The notes beneath the pieces were generated by a model. That model saw only the letters and a list, made by a program, of their open reading frames with translations, searched no databases and was not told where the DNA came from. A stretch of DNA of 55,233 nucleotides from an uncultured Bacteroidales bacterium (GTDB lineage: Bacteria > Bacteroidota > Bacteroidia > Bacteroidales > UBA932), in the NCBI GenBank assembly GCA_944322815.1, contig CALUQB010000016.1, positions 1 through 55,233 of the forward strand. The letters are read 5' to 3'. The position numbers were made by a program, and so were the translations under genes. Positions 28,000-35,948 of the stretch are shown in pieces. Positions within the stretch are counted from its first letter, which is position 1; every line of letters starts with the position of its first letter.

Positions 28000-29556
28000 T
28001 TAAGCTCCGGGCGCCGTTTTGTCGTGTGCCGGACTGATACTCTGCAACTCTTCAAAAATTTCGGAAACTATTTCTCTCTCATCGAAATGTCTTTTTTCCG
28101 TCCCGAGTATCTGGTATGTCTCATGTCCCTTTCCTGCCAGAAGTATCGTAGCTCCCTCGCCGGCCGTCATGATGGCTGTCCTGATAGCCTCCTTCCTGTC
28201 GGCAATGAACAGAGACCTGGCTCTTCCTTTCAGGTCCATCCCGGCCTTTATGTCTTCCATGATATCTTCAGTCCGTTCAGTCCGGCTGTTGTCTGACGTG
28301 ACGATGATCCTGTCAGCCAGTTTCTGCGCTACTGCAGCCATTTCCGGGCGTTTTGTCTTGTCTCTGTCACCTCCGCAGCCGAACAGACAGATGAGTTCAC
28401 GTTCCGGAGCTATGTCTCTCAGGGTCTTCAGTACGTTCTCCATGGCATCAGGAGTATGGGCGTAATCTATCACTGCCGAAATGTCACGCGGACCACGGAT
28501 GGTTTCCAGCCTTCCACGTGCCGATTTCAGCTTGCTGATACCGATCAGCGTCTCCTCCGTTCCGGCGCCGAGACATATGGCGGTGGTGTAGATAGCCAGA
28601 ATATTGTAGGCATTGTGCTGTCCGATAAGGCTGGTCCAGCATTCATGTCCGTCTATGTTGAGCTGCATCCCGTCGAAGCTCTCCTCGATGATTCTGCAGG
28701 TATGGTCCGCCATTGTCCGGCAGGAATAGGTCACGGTTCTGGCCTTTGTGTTCTGGACCATTACGAGTCCGTTCCTGTCATCGATATTCGTGATTGCGAC
28801 GGCATCGGCGGAGAGGCCGTCGAAGAAAAGTTTCTTGCAGCGAAGGTATTCGGCGAATGTCTTGTGATAGTCGAGGTGGTCATGGGTGAGGTTCGAGAAG
28901 ATACCGGCCTTGAATTCCAGCCCGGCCACTCTTTCCTGCTCGATGCCTATTGAGCTTACTTCCATAAAGCAGTACTCGCAGCCGGCATCTGCCATTTCCG
29001 AAAGCAGGGAGTTGATGGTCAGAGGGTCCGAAGTGGTGTTGACGGCTTCACTGCAGCGTGTCCCTACATAGTTCGCGATGGTGGAAAGAAGTCCGCATTC
29101 GTAGCCGAGACTGCGGAACAGATGGTACAGCAGGGTCACGGTCGTGGTCTTGCCGTTCGTACCGGTGATGCCGACAAGGGTGAGTTTCCTTGAAGGGTTG
29201 TCGTAGAAATTCGCCGCTATGATGGCCAGGGCATGACGGGACGAACTGACCTTGACATAAGTCACGTCCGGTTTGAGCGGCCCGGCAGCTTCCAGTGCAT
29301 CCTGATCTTCATACACTATGGCTGACGCCCCCTTTCCGATAGCGCTTCCTATATATGAGTGTCCGTCGGAAGCAAATCCTTTCACGGCCACGAACATGGT
29401 TCCCGGCCCTGCCTTTCTGGAGTCGTCCGTCACTCCCTCTATCTCTGTTTCGAGGCTGCCTGTAATCAGGACTGTTCCGCAGCCTTCGGTTATTTCTCGT
29501 ATGTTCATTTCTTTCGGTATTTCTTTGTTTGTTCCTGCCGTTATGTCGGGCATCAT
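28000..29556 (-). CDS. murE: UDP-MurNAc-tripeptide synthetase (MurE, meso-DAP type likely)
   Basis: 518 residues. The ATP site is GITGTNGKTTTVTLLYHLF, the UDP-sugar region AVKGFASDGHSYI, and a Mur ligase domain with NLTHDHLDYHKTF. The amino-acid specificity loop, usually DNPR in meso-DAP enzymes, reads VTSDNSRTERTEDI here: the Arg that holds DAP is kept and Pro is Ser. MurE adds the third amino acid to UDP-MurNAc-dipeptide; meso-DAP is likely but rests on that Arg. The stop and start of murE and ftsI overlap by four bases. Confidence 0.95.
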   Translation of the reverse strand: MMPDITAGTNKEIPKEMNIREITEGCGTVLITGSLETEIEGVTDDSRKAGPGTMFVAVKGFASDGHSYIGSAIGKGASAIVYEDQDALEAAGPLKPDVTYVKVSSSRHALAIIAANFYDNPSRKLTLVGITGTNGKTTTVTLLYHLFRSLGYECGLLSTIANYVGTRCSEAVNTTSDPLTINSLLSEMADAGCEYCFMEVSSIGIEQERVAGLEFKAGIFSNLTHDHLDYHKTFAEYLRCKKLFFDGLSADAVAITNIDDRNGLVMVQNTKARTVTYSCRTMADHTCRIIEESFDGMQLNIDGHECWTSLIGQHNAYNILAIYTTAICLGAGTEETLIGISKLKSARGRLETIRGPRDISAVIDYAHTPDAMENVLKTLRDIAPERELICLFGCGGDRDKTKRPEMAAVAQKLADRIIVTSDNSRTERTEDIMEDIKAGMDLKGRARSLFIADRKEAIRTAIMTAGEGATILLAGKGHETYQILGTEKRHFDEREIVSEIFEELQSISPAHDKTAPGA

Positions 29557-31664
29557 CTCAATGTAAACTTCACCACCGTTCCTTCCGGGGCTTTCGTTCC
29601 GGCTTTCGGACTCTGGCCTGCCACATGCCCGCTACCTTCGTATTCGAATCTGTAACCGCAGTTTTCCAGCGAATAAATCGCATCCTTGAGTCCCAGTCCC
29701 TTGATGTCCGGTATCTGGTCCAGATGGTCTGCTCCTGTTTCTATCTTATATGCGGTCATGCCCGGCACTTTCCCTGAACATTCCAGTTCGCCGTTCCATC
29801 CCGGTGTGAGGCAGTAAATGCTGTTTACTATTTCTTTCAGTACGTTGGCCGGTATGGTTCCGCCATAGAAATTTGCCCTGGAAAGTTTGGAATATACCAC
29901 GACTATGGCCGTGTATTCCGGCTCATCGGCAGGGAAGAAACCTACGAATGTGCCCTGATGCCTTTTCCTTCCTTCATCGTCCTGATAGGCTGACACTGCC
30001 TTTCCGTTTCTGGTGAAATTCACGAGTATTCTGGCAGTACCTGTCTTGCCGGCCACTTCACACTTCGCTGATTTCAGCCGTTTTCCCGTGCCGTCCGTCA
30101 CTACCGACCTCAATGCGCTTGCCAGAGAATCTGCTGTCCTGTGAGAACAGATGGACCCGTTCAGTATCACAGGCTTTATTTTCTTCTCCGCTTTCCCGTC
30201 CTTTTCGATGGATTCTACCAGGTACGGCTTCATCAGCTTTCCCTTGTTCGCTATGGCGTTGTAGAACATCGCTATGTGCAAAGGCGTTTCCCTGATGCTG
30301 TATCCGTATGATATGGTCGGCAGTGTGGTTCCGCTCCAGTTGTAGGCTCCCGGCATCGGTATTTCCGGTGAGGCCAGTCCTATGAGGTCGAAGTCGAATG
30401 TACCTCCGAGTCCGTATTCATAATATTTGTTGATGAACCTCTCCGGATCAGTATCATAGTTCGTACATGCCAGATACCTGAACACCTGGTTCGATGAGAT
30501 TTCGAGACCTTCCCGGACGGAAATCATGTCCGATTTCCAGTCTCTCAGGTACGGGTCGTCAGGCAGTTTTACCCCGTGATAGCTCATTTTCCCTTTGAAA
30601 GTAGGCACTTCCGTATCCAGGCTTACCTTGCGGTCCTCCAGCAGGGTCATCAGGGTGGCTGTCTTGAAGACCGAACCCGGCGCATCCGCACGGCCGATGG
30701 CGTAGTTGTATCTTTCCCTGGCCTTTCCGTCTGCTTCCAGTGTCAGATTCACCATAGCCCTGATGGCTCCGGTCTTGACATCCATCACCACTACGCATCC
30801 TCCTTCTATGTTCTCCTGGCCTTCGATGCCTTTTTTCAACGCTTTCTCAGCTATGTCCTGCAGTTCTATGTCCAGTGTGGTGCGTACATCCTTGCCGTTT
30901 TCCACCTGTACCATGGTGCTGTCGTAGTCCCTGATATACTCGTTGTTGTCAGTTTCCCTGAGCCATTCTATTCCTTCTTTCCCGTGGAGGACGTAGTCAT
31001 ATTTCCCTTCGATGCCGACATCGTCGTTGTTCGGGTTGTTGTCATCCAGGTGTCCGAGAACCCTTCTGGCCAGAGAACCGTACGGATATATGCGTTTGTC
31101 CTGTTTTTCGATGATGAGTCCGCCCTTGTAGGAACCTTCGTTGAACAGGGGCAGCTCTTTTATCTTCTGCATCGTGTCATGGTCTATCAGGCTGCCGATT
31201 CTTATGTACCGTCTGTCTTCCCGTCTGTACTTGGCTATCATGGAATAGTATTGCGAAGCGGTCTTGTCTCCGTATATGGCGGCCAGCCCTTTTGCGAGTT
31301 CTCTGGCTTTTTTGTGCCATTCGGCTTCCTTTTCTTCGCCCTCTTTCCTGTCTGTCATCTTGGCGAACTCCTGTTTCCTGACAGTGCAGTCCATTGCTAT
31401 CTGGTATTTCGGCGTCGATGCCGCGAGGATTTTTCCGTCGTGTGAGAGTATGGCCCCGCGTTCCGGTTCTATCACTACTTTCCTGTCTCCGGTGGTGAAT
31501 CTTTCGACATATACGTTCTCCGGCTTGTATATCAGCTGGATATAAAGAATCCTGCCCACCACTACGATGGCCAGAAGCACGAAGATGCAATACATCATGA
31601 ACAGGAGTACGTGTACCCTGTCCCTGGTCTGAGGTTTGTCTGTATTGTCTTTCCTTTCTTCCAT
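29553..31664 (-). CDS. ftsI: Class B penicillin-binding protein with PASTA domain (FtsI/PBP3)
   Basis: 703 residues: a short cytoplasmic tail, one membrane helix (VLLFMMYCIFVLLAIVVVGR), a dimerisation domain with PERGAILSHDGKILA, and the transpeptidase domain with SxxK in PGSVFKTATLM, SxN in EISSNQVFRYLA and KTG in VAGKTGTARIL. It ends in a C-terminal PASTA domain (IPDIKGLGLKDAIYSLENCG and AGTKAPEGTVVKFTL). It cross-links septal peptidoglycan with FtsW. The gap upstream to ftsL is unusually long (about 670 bases), filled by a minisatellite. Confidence 0.96.
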   Translation of the reverse strand: MEERKDNTDKPQTRDRVHVLLFMMYCIFVLLAIVVVGRILYIQLIYKPENVYVERFTTGDRKVVIEPERGAILSHDGKILAASTPKYQIAMDCTVRKQEFAKMTDRKEGEEKEAEWHKKARELAKGLAAIYGDKTASQYYSMIAKYRREDRRYIRIGSLIDHDTMQKIKELPLFNEGSYKGGLIIEKQDKRIYPYGSLARRVLGHLDDNNPNNDDVGIEGKYDYVLHGKEGIEWLRETDNNEYIRDYDSTMVQVENGKDVRTTLDIELQDIAEKALKKGIEGQENIEGGCVVVMDVKTGAIRAMVNLTLEADGKARERYNYAIGRADAPGSVFKTATLMTLLEDRKVSLDTEVPTFKGKMSYHGVKLPDDPYLRDWKSDMISVREGLEISSNQVFRYLACTNYDTDPERFINKYYEYGLGGTFDFDLIGLASPEIPMPGAYNWSGTTLPTISYGYSIRETPLHIAMFYNAIANKGKLMKPYLVESIEKDGKAEKKIKPVILNGSICSHRTADSLASALRSVVTDGTGKRLKSAKCEVAGKTGTARILVNFTRNGKAVSAYQDDEGRKRHQGTFVGFFPADEPEYTAIVVVYSKLSRANFYGGTIPANVLKEIVNSIYCLTPGWNGELECSGKVPGMTAYKIETGADHLDQIPDIKGLGLKDAIYSLENCGYRFEYEGSGHVAGQSPKAGTKAPEGTVVKFTLR

Positions 31665-31699
31665 TTTCCGAATCCTTAATATCCGGCCTTCCGGCCAAT

Positions 31700-32290
31700 G
31701 CCGTTATTCATTCTTTCCGTCTCCTGTCAGTTTCCTTCCAGTCTCCGGCTTAACTTCTTTCCGTCTCCTGTCAGTCTCCTTCCGTTTCCTGTCAGTCTCC
31801 TTCCGTTTCCGGCCAACTTCCTTCCAGTCTCCGGTCAGCCTCCTTTCCGTCTCCGGCTTGACTTCTTCCCGTCTCCTGTCAGTTTCCTTCCAGTCTCCGG
31901 CTTAACTTCTTTCCGTCTCCTGTCAGTCTCCTTCCGTTTCCGGCCAGTTTCCTTTCCGTCTCCGGCTTGACTTCTTCCCGTCTCCGGTCAGCCTCCTTTC
32001 CGTCTTCGCTCAGCTTCCTTCCGTCTCCGCTCAGCTTCCTTCCAGTCTCCTTTCCGTCTCCGGCCAGCTTCCTTTCCGTCTCCGGTCAGCTTCCTTCTCG
32101 TCTTCGGCCTGACTTTTTTCCGTCTCCGGCCAGACTTCCTTTCAGTCTCCGGTCAGCCTCCTTTCCGTCTCCTGTCAGTCTCCTTCCGTTTCCGGCCAGC
32201 TTCCTTTCCGTCTCCGGTCAGCTTCCTTTCCGTCTCCGGTCAGCTTCCTTCTCGTCTTCGGCCTGACTTCCTTCCAGTCTCCTTTCCAGA
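31700..32290. repeat. Minisatellite between ftsL and ftsI (about 21-24 bp units)
   Basis: About 570 bases of imperfect tandem units of the form CTTCCGTCTCCGGTCAGC with insertions or losses of one to four bases; roughly two dozen units. The plus strand is almost only C and T with scattered G, so the division-operon transcript (minus strand) is a long purine-rich GGAGAC/GGAAG leader ahead of ftsI. All three plus-strand frames are open in places, but translate to monotonous Ser/Phe/Pro/Leu text, so they are not genes. It fills a gap that in most dcw clusters is only a few bases. Confidence 0.9.
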
Positions 32291-32335
32291 TCGGTCCGGT
32301 GGATGCCGGTCTGTTTTATTTGGCAATGTCAACCT

Positions 32336-32716
32336 TTATTTGACGATGTACACCGCCGGGTCATCGGGGATGCCGAGATCCGACCCCGCCTTTTCAAGCA
32401 AATCCTGGACGGAACTCAGTTTCTCCAGTCCGATCAGTTCCGTATTCTTGTGCGTCAGGGCGATTTTCAGGTCATAAATCTCCTGTTTGTTCCCTTCTAC
32501 CTGAACCATGGTCTTTTCTATCAACAGGTTCATCAGCAGGACCATGAATATCAGGAAGAAAATATAGACGATATGCGGAAAGAACCGGTCAACCCGCAGC
32601 GTGAAAAGTATTTCGCCGCGTCCAAACGACTTCAGGATCCCATCCAGATTCCTTTTCCGTCTTCTGTCGTCTTCGTTTGTATGTCCTTCATTCATGTCCA
32701 TTCTTCCTTGTTCCAA
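32336..32716 (-). CDS. ftsL: FtsL-like division protein
   Basis: 126 residues (121 if started at the second ATG, 32701). A charged cytoplasmic head, one membrane helix (IVYIFFLIFMVLLMNLLIEK) and a periplasmic heptad-patterned segment (MVQVEGNKQEIYDLKIALTH and KNTELIGLEKLSSVQDLLEK). Small size, a single helix plus coiled coil and position between rsmH and ftsI identify it as the Bacteroidetes FtsL. It bridges FtsQ and the FtsW-FtsI synthase. The sequence itself is little conserved, so position carries much of the call. Confidence 0.88.
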   Translation of the reverse strand: MEQGRMDMNEGHTNEDDRRRKRNLDGILKSFGRGEILFTLRVDRFFPHIVYIFFLIFMVLLMNLLIEKTMVQVEGNKQEIYDLKIALTHKNTELIGLEKLSSVQDLLEKAGSDLGIPDDPAVYIVK

Positions 32717-32767
32717 TGTCTGCCCGGCAGGCCGTTAGTCCTTTCTTGTTCCAATGTCCGCTCTGTA

Positions 32768-34021
32768 TCATATCCTTTCGGCTATGCGCAGTTTTGCGCT
32801 GCGGGCTCTCGTATTGGCCGAAATTTCGGTCTCCGCCGGGACTATAGGTTTTCTGTTTACAGCTTTCAGAGGCGCCTTCACGTTGCCGAACATGTCTTTT
32901 TCCATATCTCCGCTGATGTTCCCGGACTTGATGAAGTTTTTCACCATCCTGTCTTCCAGCGAATGATAGGTGATGACCGCCAGTCTTCCTCCTGGCTTCA
33001 GTACAGCTGCGGCTCCGTACAGGAATTTCTCCAGAGATTTCATCTCGTGGTTCACTTCGATACGGAGCGCCTGGTAGATTTTCGCCAGTGCCTTGTGTTC
33101 CGCAAACTTCGGTAATGCCGGTGCCATGGCATTCTGCAAATCTCCGGTAGTGCTGATGGCTTTCGATTCCCTGGCCTTGCATATCAGGTTTGCCAGTTTC
33201 CTGCTGTTTTCCACCTCTCCGTACAGCCTAAGTATCTTTTCGATATCTTCTTCCTCGTATCCGTTCACGATGTCAGCGGCCGACATTCCGGCTTCGGAGT
33301 TCATCCTCATGTCCAGCGGCGCGTCAAATCTGAAAGAGAATCCTCTTTCAGCCGTGTCGAACTGATGCGATGAGACTCCCAGGTCTGCCAGTACTCCGTC
33401 CAGAAATGCGGATTGATTTGTCTTTTGTGTGTCTTTACGGCCTGTCATCAGCCGAGACTTTTCAAAAATTGCAAAATTCTCGATAAACCGGAAATTGTTT
33501 CTGACCAGTATCAGCCTGTCGTCCTTGATGCCGCAGTTCCTCACGGCGTCTTCGTCCTGGTCGAATGCCAGCAGTCTTCCATTTCCGCCCAGTCTTTCCA
33601 GAATGGCTCTGGAATGTCCTCCGCCTCCGAATGTGGCGTCAGCATAAATCCCTTCGGGATCAGTAATGAGGGCTTCGATGCTTTCATGGAGCAGGACCGG
33701 CACATGATATACGGCAGTATTGGCGCCAGCTTCGGTTCTGCCTGATGCCGCCTCGGTATTGGCGCCAGCTTCGGTTCTGCCTGATGCCGCCTCGGTATTG
33801 GCGCCAGCTTCGGTCTTTCCTGATGCCGCCTCGGTATTGGCGTTAGTTTCGGTTCTGCCTGATGCCATCTCAGTATTGGCGTTAGTTTCGGTTCTGCCTG
33901 ATGCCGCCTCGGTATTGGCGTCAGCTTCGGTCTCTGACAAGAGGCGGTTCCTGGTATCGATGTCATATTCCGGATTCAAGTCCGGATGACGGCGCCTTGC
34001 GGATTTCTGTTTTCTGGACAT
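32768..34021 (-). CDS. rsmH: 16S rRNA (cytosine(1402)-N(4))-methyltransferase with a repetitive N-terminal extension
   Basis: 417 residues, against about 300-315 for the family. The true RsmH domain starts at residue 105, YHVPVLLHESIEAL, with the AdoMet loop DATFGGGGHSRAILE, GVLADLGVSSHQFDTAERGF and SFRFDAPLDMRMN, and ends in VITYHSLEDRMVKNFI. It methylates C1402 of 16S rRNA. The first 104 residues are an extension with five copies of a 13-residue repeat (ANTEAASGRTEAG type), listed separately. No Met lies just ahead of the conserved domain, and the start is 11 bases after mraZ, so the extension appears to be translated. Confidence 0.95.
   Translation of the reverse strand: MSRKQKSARRRHPDLNPEYDIDTRNRLLSETEADANTEAASGRTETNANTEMASGRTETNANTEAASGKTEAGANTEAASGRTEAGANTEAASGRTEAGANTAVYHVPVLLHESIEALITDPEGIYADATFGGGGHSRAILERLGGNGRLLAFDQDEDAVRNCGIKDDRLILVRNNFRFIENFAIFEKSRLMTGRKDTQKTNQSAFLDGVLADLGVSSHQFDTAERGFSFRFDAPLDMRMNSEAGMSAADIVNGYEEEDIEKILRLYGEVENSRKLANLICKARESKAISTTGDLQNAMAPALPKFAEHKALAKIYQALRIEVNHEMKSLEKFLYGAAAVLKPGGRLAVITYHSLEDRMVKNFIKSGNISGDMEKDMFGNVKAPLKAVNRKPIVPAETEISANTRARSAKLRIAERI
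33716..33922 (-). repeat. rsmH: 39-bp in-frame tandem repeat inside rsmH
   Basis: Five and a part copies of a 39-bp unit (plus-strand form CGGTATTGGCGCCAGCTTCG...) encoding ANTEAASGRTEAG with variants TN for AG, Met for Ala and Lys for Arg. The unit keeps the reading frame and lies before the catalytic domain. Copy number probably varies between strains. Confidence 0.93.
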
Positions 34022-34032
34022 GGCTGTACCTC

Positions 34033-34485
34033 CTATCTGTTTTCAGGGAGACTTTCGGCGATGGAGATGAATTCTTCTCCGGAGATCCCGGATTCCTCAT
34101 AGCGCTCCTTGGCCCAGATTTCGATCTTGAAATCATTTCCGGCGAACACTACTTCCTTGTTCGCTCCGATGGTTTCCAGCATCTTTCTGGGAATGGATAT
34201 CCTGCCGATTTTCGAGTCCGGTTCCACAACGGCGCGGTTCCTCATGTATTCTCTCCAGAAGAGTGAGTGTTTCTGGTTGAAGAAGTTCAGCCTTGACTTG
34301 ACATCTTCCGACTGTCTTTCCCATTCGGCAAAAGTGTACATTTCCAGGCAGTCGGTGAAAATGTTTTTCTTCACGACGAATTTCAGTTCTTCACCGGCAG
34401 GTACGGCATTTTTGAAGGCTGATGGCAGGACCAGTCTTCCCTTGTCGTCGATTTTGACCGTGTATTCACCAATGAATTTCGTCAT
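34033..34485 (-). CDS. mraZ: Transcriptional regulator MraZ
   Basis: 150 residues with two SpoVT/AbrB-type modules: FIGEYTVKIDDKGRLVLPSA at the start and EPDSKIGRISIPRKMLETIG in the second half. MraZ binds direct repeats upstream of its own gene and controls the division cluster. It is the first gene of the dcw cluster here. Four TGGAA boxes with 10-bp spacing lie directly upstream over its promoter, fitting autoregulation. The family is widely conserved, and no oddity was seen. Confidence 0.96.
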   Translation of the reverse strand: MTKFIGEYTVKIDDKGRLVLPSAFKNAVPAGEELKFVVKKNIFTDCLEMYTFAEWERQSEDVKSRLNFFNQKHSLFWREYMRNRAVVEPDSKIGRISIPRKMLETIGANKEVVFAGNDFKIEIWAKERYEESGISGEEFISIAESLPENR

Positions 34486-34556
34486 GTTTTCTACTGATTA
34501 TGCCATGTCAGCCGTGCCTGTGTGATGGCATCTGGACTGCATGGAACTACTTGTGG

Positions 34557-34564
34557 CAAAAGTA
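34557..34564 (-). promoter_or_regulatory. mraZ: -7 element of the dcw (mraZ) promoter
   Basis: TACTTTTG on the minus strand (TAnnTTTG), about 72 bases ahead of the mraZ start. The -33 region coincides with the TGGAA boxes rather than with a separate TTTG. Confidence 0.6.
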
Positions 34565-34573
34565 CGAATTATT

Positions 34574-34620
34574 TTCCACTTTCTTCCATTATTTTCCAAA
34601 ATTTTCCACAATTTTCTCCA
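34574..34620 (-). promoter_or_regulatory. MraZ-box array upstream of mraZ
   Basis: On the plus strand TTCCA begins at 34574, 34584, 34594 and 34604, exactly 10 bp apart, with a weaker CTCCA at 34616. On the minus strand this is TGGAA N5 repeated four times. E. coli MraZ binds TGGGA-type repeats spaced by five bases (10-bp period) ahead of mraZ, so the layout matches and the last base differs. The boxes cover the -33 region of the predicted promoter. Confidence 0.8.
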
Positions 34621-34689
34621 CAGCGCAGCTCTGCTTTTCCCGTTCCATCAAGGCTTTTTGCCGCCACGTGAGTAGCGGTCAACCGCCCC

Positions 34690-34985
34690 CCCCAGGCCCC
34701 TCGCCCTCCCTCATATGTACTCCATCACTTCGTCCCTCCCTTGTCCACCCTCCCATCGTCGATCATTTGTCGTCCCTCACTTCATCTACCACTTCTCCTC
34801 CATCACTTCATCGATCATCTGTCGTCCATCACTTCGTCCCTCACTTCGTCGACCACTTGTCGTCCCCCACTTCGTCCCTCCCTTGTCCACCCTCCCATCG
34901 TCGATCATTTGTCGTCCATCACTTCATCGACCACTTCTCCTCCATCACTTATCCTCCATTATTTGTCACCTTTCACCATTCCCCG
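34690..34985. repeat. Pyrimidine-rich short repeats with an internal 50-bp duplication
   Basis: A C/T-rich block made of loose repeats of CATCACTTCGTC-like words. A 50-bp stretch beginning CACTTCGTCCCTCCCTTGTC is duplicated exactly at 34726-34775 and 34868-34917. A run of nine C lies just before (34687-34695). The ORFs across it are low-complexity and not believed. It links the mraZ promoter region to the 52-bp hairpin array. Confidence 0.8.
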
Positions 34986-34988
34986 CCT

Positions 34989-35755
34989 GGACTAACCGCG
35001 TTTTAGCCCTATATCGTAGTTAGTCCGAAGGATTTCTGCTGGACTAACCGCGTTTTTGCCCTGTAACGTAGTTAGTCCGGAGATTTTTGCCTGGACTAAC
35101 CGCGTTTTTGCCCTGTAACGTAGTTAGTCCGGAGTTTTTTGCCTGGACTAACCGCATTTCCGCCCTGTAGTGTTGTTAGTCCGGAGGATTCTTTCTGGAC
35201 TAACCGCATTTCCGCCCCGTAACGTTGTTAGTCCGGAAGATTTTGCCTAGACTAACCGCATTTTCGCCCCGTAACGTTGTTAGTCCGGAAGATTTTGCCT
35301 GGACTAACCGCATTATCGCACTGTATCGTTGTTAGTCCAGTGGTTTTCGCCTGGACTAACCGCGTTTTTGCCCTGTAACGTAGTTAGTCCGGAGATTTTT
35401 GCCTGGACTAACCGCATTTTCGGCCTGTAACGTAGTTAGTCCGGAGGATTCTTTCTGGACTAACCGCATTTTCGCCCCGTAACGTTGTTAGTCCGGAAGA
35501 TTTTGTCTGGACTAACTGCATTTTCGGCCTGTAGTGTTGTTAGTCCAGGGGATTTTATCTGGACTAACCGCGTTTTTGCCCTGTAGCGTAGTTAGTCCGG
35601 AGATTTTTGCCTGGACTAACCGCATTTTCGGCCTGTAACGTAGTTAGTCCGGAGGATTCTTTCTGGACTAACCGCATTTTCGCCCCGTAACGTTGTTAGT
35701 CCGGAGGTTTTCTGTCTGGACTAACCGCATTATCGCACTGTATCGTTGTTAGTCC
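34989..35755 (+). repeat. 52-bp hairpin repeat array 2 (15 units)
   Basis: Fifteen 38-bp palindromic modules start at 34989, 35041, 35093, 35145, 35197, 35249, 35301, 35353, 35405, 35457, 35509, 35561, 35613, 35665 and 35718: period 52 throughout, with one 53 at the end. Arms are GGACTAAC and GTTAGTCC; the sixth starts AGACTAAC. Some interiors pair further (for example GCGTT with AACGT across a mismatch). The 14-base linkers are T-rich (GGAGATTTTTGCCT). Variants recur in order: units 8-10 match 12-14, suggesting a four-unit duplication. It lies between the divergent mraZ and M23 peptidase genes. Confidence 0.96.
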
Positions 35756-35850
35756 GGTGGCGGCGTTCCGTCGGGGGCCGGAAGCCAGGGTGAAATGGAT
35801 GAAACTTCGTGACGATTCTGAAAAAACTGCGATGAAATCCGAAAAATCCG

Positions 35851-35858
35851 TAAATTTG
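35851..35858 (+). promoter_or_regulatory. Possible -7 element ahead of the M23 peptidase gene
   Basis: TAAATTTG, 90 bases before the ATG and about 95 bases after the last hairpin unit. No convincing -33 TTTG was seen, so the call is tentative. Confidence 0.4.
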
Positions 35859-35948
35859 ACCCCTGGTACGGGCAGGATATCCGGAAACCCTCGGGAACTA
35901 TCCTCCTGAATATCACCCGGAACACATCCGGAAACAGAAGCAAACACG

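Noticed and set aside
31698-32266. Plus-strand ORFs across the minisatellite
   Set aside because: They translate into repeated Ser/Phe/Pro/Leu text from C/T-rich repeats, lie opposite to the division operon, and show no start signals.
34500-35006. ORFs in the pyrimidine-rich block
   Set aside because: Low-complexity His/Pro/Ser text produced by short tandem repeats; they overlap the mraZ promoter and operator.
34989-35755. The array as integron attC sites
   Set aside because: The arms GACTAAC and GTTAGTC are close to RYYYAAC and GTTRRRY and in the right order, but each has a mismatch. Modules are only 38 bp, there are no cassettes between them, and no integron integrase is present.
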